Assembly (NCBI GenBank): GCA_035439505.1
Contig: DAORKJ010000008.1
Span: 9,005-73,004 of the forward strand
DNA: 64,000 nucleotides
From: UBA7236 sp035439505
Lineage (GTDB): Bacteria > Bacteroidota > Bacteroidia > Chitinophagales > BACL12
Direction of reading: 5' to 3'
The position numbers and the translations under genes were made by a program. The notes beneath the pieces are model-generated. The model ran no database searches. It was not told the origin of the DNA and was given only the letters and a program-made list of their open reading frames with translations. Shown in pieces: positions 60,632 through 64,000 of this stretch. Within the stretch, counting starts at the first letter, position 1. Each line of letters begins with the position of its first letter.

Positions 60632-63591
60632 TCTTTTGGCAACCACATTTTTAAATGATACATTTCATTTACAATTAGTGTATAGGCACTGAAACTTTCC
60701 TGAATCGTCCCTTTTAATAAATAACAAGCCTTACCTTTAAACCGGTATTTTTTTGCAGAAGCCGGAAAATGTGCAGTATCCAGCCAATTGCCATCCTGGT
60801 CTAAAAAAGTGCCTAAATACATATGCTCTCCGGTTTTAGTTGCAGTATGTTTGGTAATTATTAAGTAGCCAACTATTTCGACAGTTGCACCCACATATTT
60901 GCTGAAATCGCGCACGCGAACCAATCGCCTGTTTTTAATGAGCGGGTCATCAATTAAATCAAAAGGTGAACTCAGCGGAAATCCTAATATTTTTATTTCA
61001 TCCCATGCATCCTCTCTGGTATCGAGATTTAACTCAGGAAACTGATAGGGTGTTGGCGCTCCGGTATGAAATAATGTGGCTGCAGGTTGTGTTTTTTTCG
61101 ATTTATTTAATCTGCGATATGCTTCAATCAGTAATTCTCTTTTTTTAATTCCACTAAAACGGAATGCATTAATGGTAATTAATATTTCTAATTGTTCGAG
61201 ATTAATGGCTACGCGTTTCATAAAATCATCAAAATCAATAAATGGGCCATTCGCTTGTCTTTCTGCTAATATACGTTCAGCAACATTATTTTCCAGTCCG
61301 GTAATATGTATCAATCCCACATAAATAACTGTCCCATAAATACAAGTAGTGTAATTACTTTTATTGATACAAGGTGCTTCGATATGGGCTCCGGCTTTTT
61401 TAGCTTCATGCAGATATAATTCTGCCGTATAAAAACCCCCGAAATTATTTACCACTGCAACCATAAATTCAAGCGGATAATATGTCTTTAAATACAAACT
61501 CTGGTAACTCTCTACTGCATACGAAGCCGAATGTCCTTTAGCAAAAGAGTATCCCGCAAAACTTTCAATCTGATGCCATACATCGGCAATTAATTCTTTA
61601 CTGTAATTTAAGTCAGTACAATTGGCATGGAATTTTTGTTTTATACGCTGAAACTCATCTTTACTGCGACTTTTCCCACTCATGCCTCTGCGTAAAACAT
61701 CGGCTTCGCTCAGGGTTAATTTGGCGAAATAATGTGCTACTTTAATTACATCTTCCTGATACACCATTACACCATAAGTATCCGGCATAATATCACCCAT
61801 TACCGGATGTATTTTTTTTCGATGTTCAGGAAACCGATGCCGGCGAATGTATTCATCCATCATGCCTGACTGCGCAACTCCGGGACGAATAATTGAACTG
61901 GCTGCAACTAATGTGAGATAATTATCGCATAATAATTTATTTAATAAACTGCGCATGGCCGGTGACTCAATGTAAAAGCAACCAATGGTATTTCCTTTCA
62001 GTAGATTTTGATTTAATAAAGGGTCTTTTTTAAATTGCTCAACAGGTGTAATATCAATATCAATTCCTTTATTGGCTTTTACAATTTCAACGGCTTCTTT
62101 AATATGGCCTAGTCCCCGCTGACTCAAAATGTCAAATTTGTATAAACCAATATCTTCCGCTACATGCATGTCGAATTGTGTGGTAGCAAATCCTTTGGGA
62201 GGAAGATGTGTTGCGGTATAATAATAAATTGGTTTATCACTCAGCAAAATACCTCCGGCGTGAATACTCAGATAATTCGGATTGCCATGCAAATAACCAC
62301 CGTAGGAATAAATACTTCTTGCAATTTTATCGGGAATTTTCACTGCATCACCAAATATACTCTCACCATAATTTTTTACCATGGCATCGATTTCATATTT
62401 CGGCAAACCAAATGTTTTGGCTACTTCACGAATAAACGAACGACTTTTAAACGTGGTATACGTAGCCAGCAGCGCAGTATGTTCTTCGCCGTGTTTATTA
62501 AAAATATAATCAGTTACATCTTCTCTGTCTTTCCACGAAAAATCTAAATCAAAATCAGGGGGAGTGGCTCTGAATAAATTAATAAATCTTTCAAAATATA
62601 AATCCAGTTCAATTGGGTCAACATCGGTAACACCAATACAATAGGCAATTAAACTATTCGCACCACTGCCGCGACCAATGGTGAAATAATTTTTACTTTT
62701 TGCGTATCGGATAATATCCCAGTTTATTAAAAAGTAGGAAACAAACCCTTTTTGTATTACAATTTCTAATTCTTTATTGATACGATCCTGCACCGTTTTA
62801 TTTAATTTGCCATATCGTTTGGTTACACCTTCGTAAGTGAGTTGCAACAACATATCAATATCTTCTTTTTCTTTACCTGTAAAGGTTTTGATGTTTTTGT
62901 TGGTATGATATTCAAACTCAAATGAACAGTTGTCAATCAGCTGTTGAGCATTGTCGAGTAAATAACGATGTTCGCCAAAATCGGCAATTAATTGATCATA
63001 CGTTTCGAATTGATGTAAGGGGTCGTCAATATCTTCAGGTATCAGTTTGGTGATGATGGTATTGTGGTCAATTGCTCGTAAAATACGGTGCGCATTAAAA
63101 TCTTTTTTCACAGCAAAAGTTACCGTATTTAATGCTACTGTTTTTGTTTTGGGGAGATGATGTTTTTCGTAGCGGAATCGCGTTAAATCTTTTTTCCTGA
63201 CACCCACAAATTCATTGTCACGCAGTTGATAAACAGCGCCATGACGATAAGGATAAATCACATACGCATTAATTAAAGGTGGTGCAATAGGGGGGATGTC
63301 CAGTTTTTGTTTCAGATATCCCGACAAATATCTGTTTAACTCCGCAAAACCATCCTGATTTTTTGCGATACCGATAAATAATGTTTGGTTGCCATTTTTA
63401 AATTCGATACCACATTTCACATCAATGCCAAATTTTTTGGCGTCGGCCAACAATTCAAACCATCCCGAAGTATTATTGATATCACTCAGCACAAAACTAT
63501 GCACACCTTTAGCCTTTGCTTCTTCAAGCAATTTTTCCGGCGTCATAATCCCGAAACGAAGGCTGTATGCAGAGTGGGTGTTTAAAAACAT
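60628..63591 (-). CDS. DNA polymerase III alpha-type polymerase, DnaE2-like
   Basis: The protein has 987 residues from ATG 63591 ('MFLNTHSAYSLRFGIMTPEKLLEEA'). The PHP part is degenerate: the usual LTDHxN reads 'LSDINN' (residues 35-40). The polymerase core is intact, with 'FTIGRGSGANSLIAYCIG' and catalytic Asp residues in 'PDFDLDFSW' (D346-D350), plus 'FAGYSFAKGHSASYAVESYQSLYLK'. A C-terminal OB-like domain follows. The size and absence of the long replicative tail suggest the second, lesion-bypass type (DnaE2/ImuC-like) rather than the main replicase. The neighbouring SRAP gene supports that. No imuB is seen here. Confidence 0.88.
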   Translation of the reverse strand: MFLNTHSAYSLRFGIMTPEKLLEEAKAKGVHSFVLSDINNTSGWFELLADAKKFGIDVKCGIEFKNGNQTLFIGIAKNQDGFAELNRYLSGYLKQKLDIPPIAPPLINAYVIYPYRHGAVYQLRDNEFVGVRKKDLTRFRYEKHHLPKTKTVALNTVTFAVKKDFNAHRILRAIDHNTIITKLIPEDIDDPLHQFETYDQLIADFGEHRYLLDNAQQLIDNCSFEFEYHTNKNIKTFTGKEKEDIDMLLQLTYEGVTKRYGKLNKTVQDRINKELEIVIQKGFVSYFLINWDIIRYAKSKNYFTIGRGSGANSLIAYCIGVTDVDPIELDLYFERFINLFRATPPDFDLDFSWKDREDVTDYIFNKHGEEHTALLATYTTFKSRSFIREVAKTFGLPKYEIDAMVKNYGESIFGDAVKIPDKIARSIYSYGGYLHGNPNYLSIHAGGILLSDKPIYYYTATHLPPKGFATTQFDMHVAEDIGLYKFDILSQRGLGHIKEAVEIVKANKGIDIDITPVEQFKKDPLLNQNLLKGNTIGCFYIESPAMRSLLNKLLCDNYLTLVAASSIIRPGVAQSGMMDEYIRRHRFPEHRKKIHPVMGDIMPDTYGVMVYQEDVIKVAHYFAKLTLSEADVLRRGMSGKSRSKDEFQRIKQKFHANCTDLNYSKELIADVWHQIESFAGYSFAKGHSASYAVESYQSLYLKTYYPLEFMVAVVNNFGGFYTAELYLHEAKKAGAHIEAPCINKSNYTTCIYGTVIYVGLIHITGLENNVAERILAERQANGPFIDFDDFMKRVAINLEQLEILITINAFRFSGIKKRELLIEAYRRLNKSKKTQPAATLFHTGAPTPYQFPELNLDTREDAWDEIKILGFPLSSPFDLIDDPLIKNRRLVRVRDFSKYVGATVEIVGYLIITKHTATKTGEHMYLGTFLDQDGNWLDTAHFPASAKKYRFKGKACYLLKGTIQESFSAYTLIVNEMYHLKMWLPKD

Positions 63592-63596
63592 TTTAA

Positions 63597-63644
63597 TTAG
63601 CAAATTGGTTAATTCGTTAATTAGCAAATTAGCAAATTAGCAAA
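63597..63644. repeat. Octamer tandem array before the polymerase gene
   Basis: Six adjoining octamers: TTAGCAAA, TTGGTTAA, TTCGTTAA, then TTAGCAAA three times. Three are perfect tandem copies (63621-63644). The array begins five bases upstream of the polymerase start codon, where the promoter should be. On the minus strand each copy reads TTTGCTAA and so contains TTTG. Confidence 0.85.
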
Positions 63645-63746
63645 TGATGGTGTTCGATAAGCAACAAATTAATCGGCTAATGAACTTCAATTTTCGTTTT
63701 TAAAGTGGTTGCACCACTTTGGTTTTGTCCAGGTATCCATGCAAAC

Positions 63747-64000
63747 CTCCGAATTACATTCCAACGCAGCATCCGGCTGTTAATTGGTACATTGGTACAT
63801 TCACAAATTGGTACATCAACACATCTCCGAATGTAATTATTACAAACCCCAGGTCAACACGTGGGTTGACGACTACGGTAACTCCGAATTACATTCCAAC
63901 TCAACATCCGGCTGTTAATTGGTACATCGGTATCCGCCGCGGTGGACACATTGGTACATCAACACATCTCCGAATGTAATTATTGTAAACCCCAGGTCAA
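63747..64000. repeat. Long direct repeat running off the right edge
   Basis: Copy 1 (63747-63857) and copy 2 (63882-64000) begin CTCCGAATTACATTCCAAC and end with CTCCGAATGTAATTATT...AAACCCCAGGTCAA, and are nearly identical apart from the middle. Copy 2 carries a GC-rich palindromic insert (TCCGCCGCGGTGGA, 63933-63946). The spacer holds an inverted repeat GTCAAC/GTTGAC (63853-63870). GAATTACATTC and GAATGTAATT within each copy are themselves inverted. It could be an REP/RAYT-type or other non-coding repetitive element. The stretch 63645-63746 between the arrays shows nothing else. Confidence 0.8.

Noticed and set aside
63719..63979. 86-codon open frame with a duplicated PNYIPTQHPAVNWYIG peptide
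   Set aside because: It lies entirely within the non-coding direct repeat; the peptide duplication is the DNA repeat read in frame, and there is no start context or homology.
1..64000. Search for tRNA, rRNA, CRISPR arrays, integrases and insertion sequences
   Set aside because: No T-loop-like GGTTCGA context outside genes, no rRNA-like block, no regular repeat-spacer pattern and no transposase or integrase motif was seen in any frame. The right-end repeats are too long and too few to be a CRISPR.

Overview
The window is AT-rich chromosomal DNA of a Bacteroidota bacterium, most likely an uncultured lineage near Chitinophagales/Sphingobacteriales; family placement is not possible by eye. The evidence is four secreted proteins with type IX secretion (T9SS) C-terminal sorting domains, two TonB-dependent receptors with carboxypeptidase-like N-terminal domains, an HU-CCDC81/SPOR protein, a DUF5916 protein, many lipoproteins, and recurrent promoters of the Bacteroidota type (TTTG, 18-20 bases, TAnnTTTG) with little sign of Shine-Dalgarno sites. 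Two runs of exactly 100 N (13220-13319 and 30239-30338) show that this is a scaffold of joined contigs. I found no tRNA, rRNA, CRISPR array, integrase or intact insertion sequence.

Layout. 1-13 kb: T9SS cargo (delta-60 repeat protein, deiodinase-like redoxin, GH8 glucanase), a haloperoxidase-like lipoprotein facing an AhpD-like protein, an ECF sigma factor with a small membrane protein, an alpha/beta hydrolase lipoprotein, a DUF4389 protein and RecX. 13-23 kb: small membrane proteins around gap 1, a TonB-C protein, SMC, aspartate kinase, a GNAT acetyltransferase, fructose-1,6-bisphosphatase and RNase HI. 23-29 kb: a TPR protein, a beta-barrel and an HU-CCDC81/SPOR protein in one direction. 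29-34.5 kb: a lysine-rich exported protein, the tail of a Sua5-type protein and a methyltransferase cut by gap 2, an M48 protease lipoprotein, and a divergent TonB-dependent receptor. 34.5-41.3 kb: secreted propeller and lipoprotein genes, and a GH113-like lipoprotein with a degenerate peptidase-like front half. 41.3-46.6 kb: a TonB-dependent receptor in one operon with a LytS-type kinase and LytTR regulator, then a 44-residue membrane peptide and a LOG-family protein. 46.6-49.1 kb: a beta-barrel, an LpxL-like acyltransferase and a pirin. 49.1-56.2 kb: a tight five-gene operon (ChrA transporter, penicillin acylase, membrane protein, ATP-grasp ligase, gingipain-like T9SS protein). 56.2-64 kb: a lipoprotein, the CBM9/DUF5916 protein, a SRAP/HMCES protein convergent with a DnaE-type polymerase, and a non-coding end with an octamer array and a long direct repeat running off the edge.

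How the genes fit together. Much of the window serves the cell envelope: nutrient receptors, T9SS-exported enzymes for polysaccharide and peptide breakdown, and lipoproteins. Housekeeping functions (smc, recX, rnhA, fbp, aspartate kinase) are interspersed. The best candidates for undescribed biology are the acylase/ATP-grasp/C25-like operon, the receptor-kinase-regulator operon, the GH113 fusion to a dead peptidase-like domain, and the repeat at the right end.
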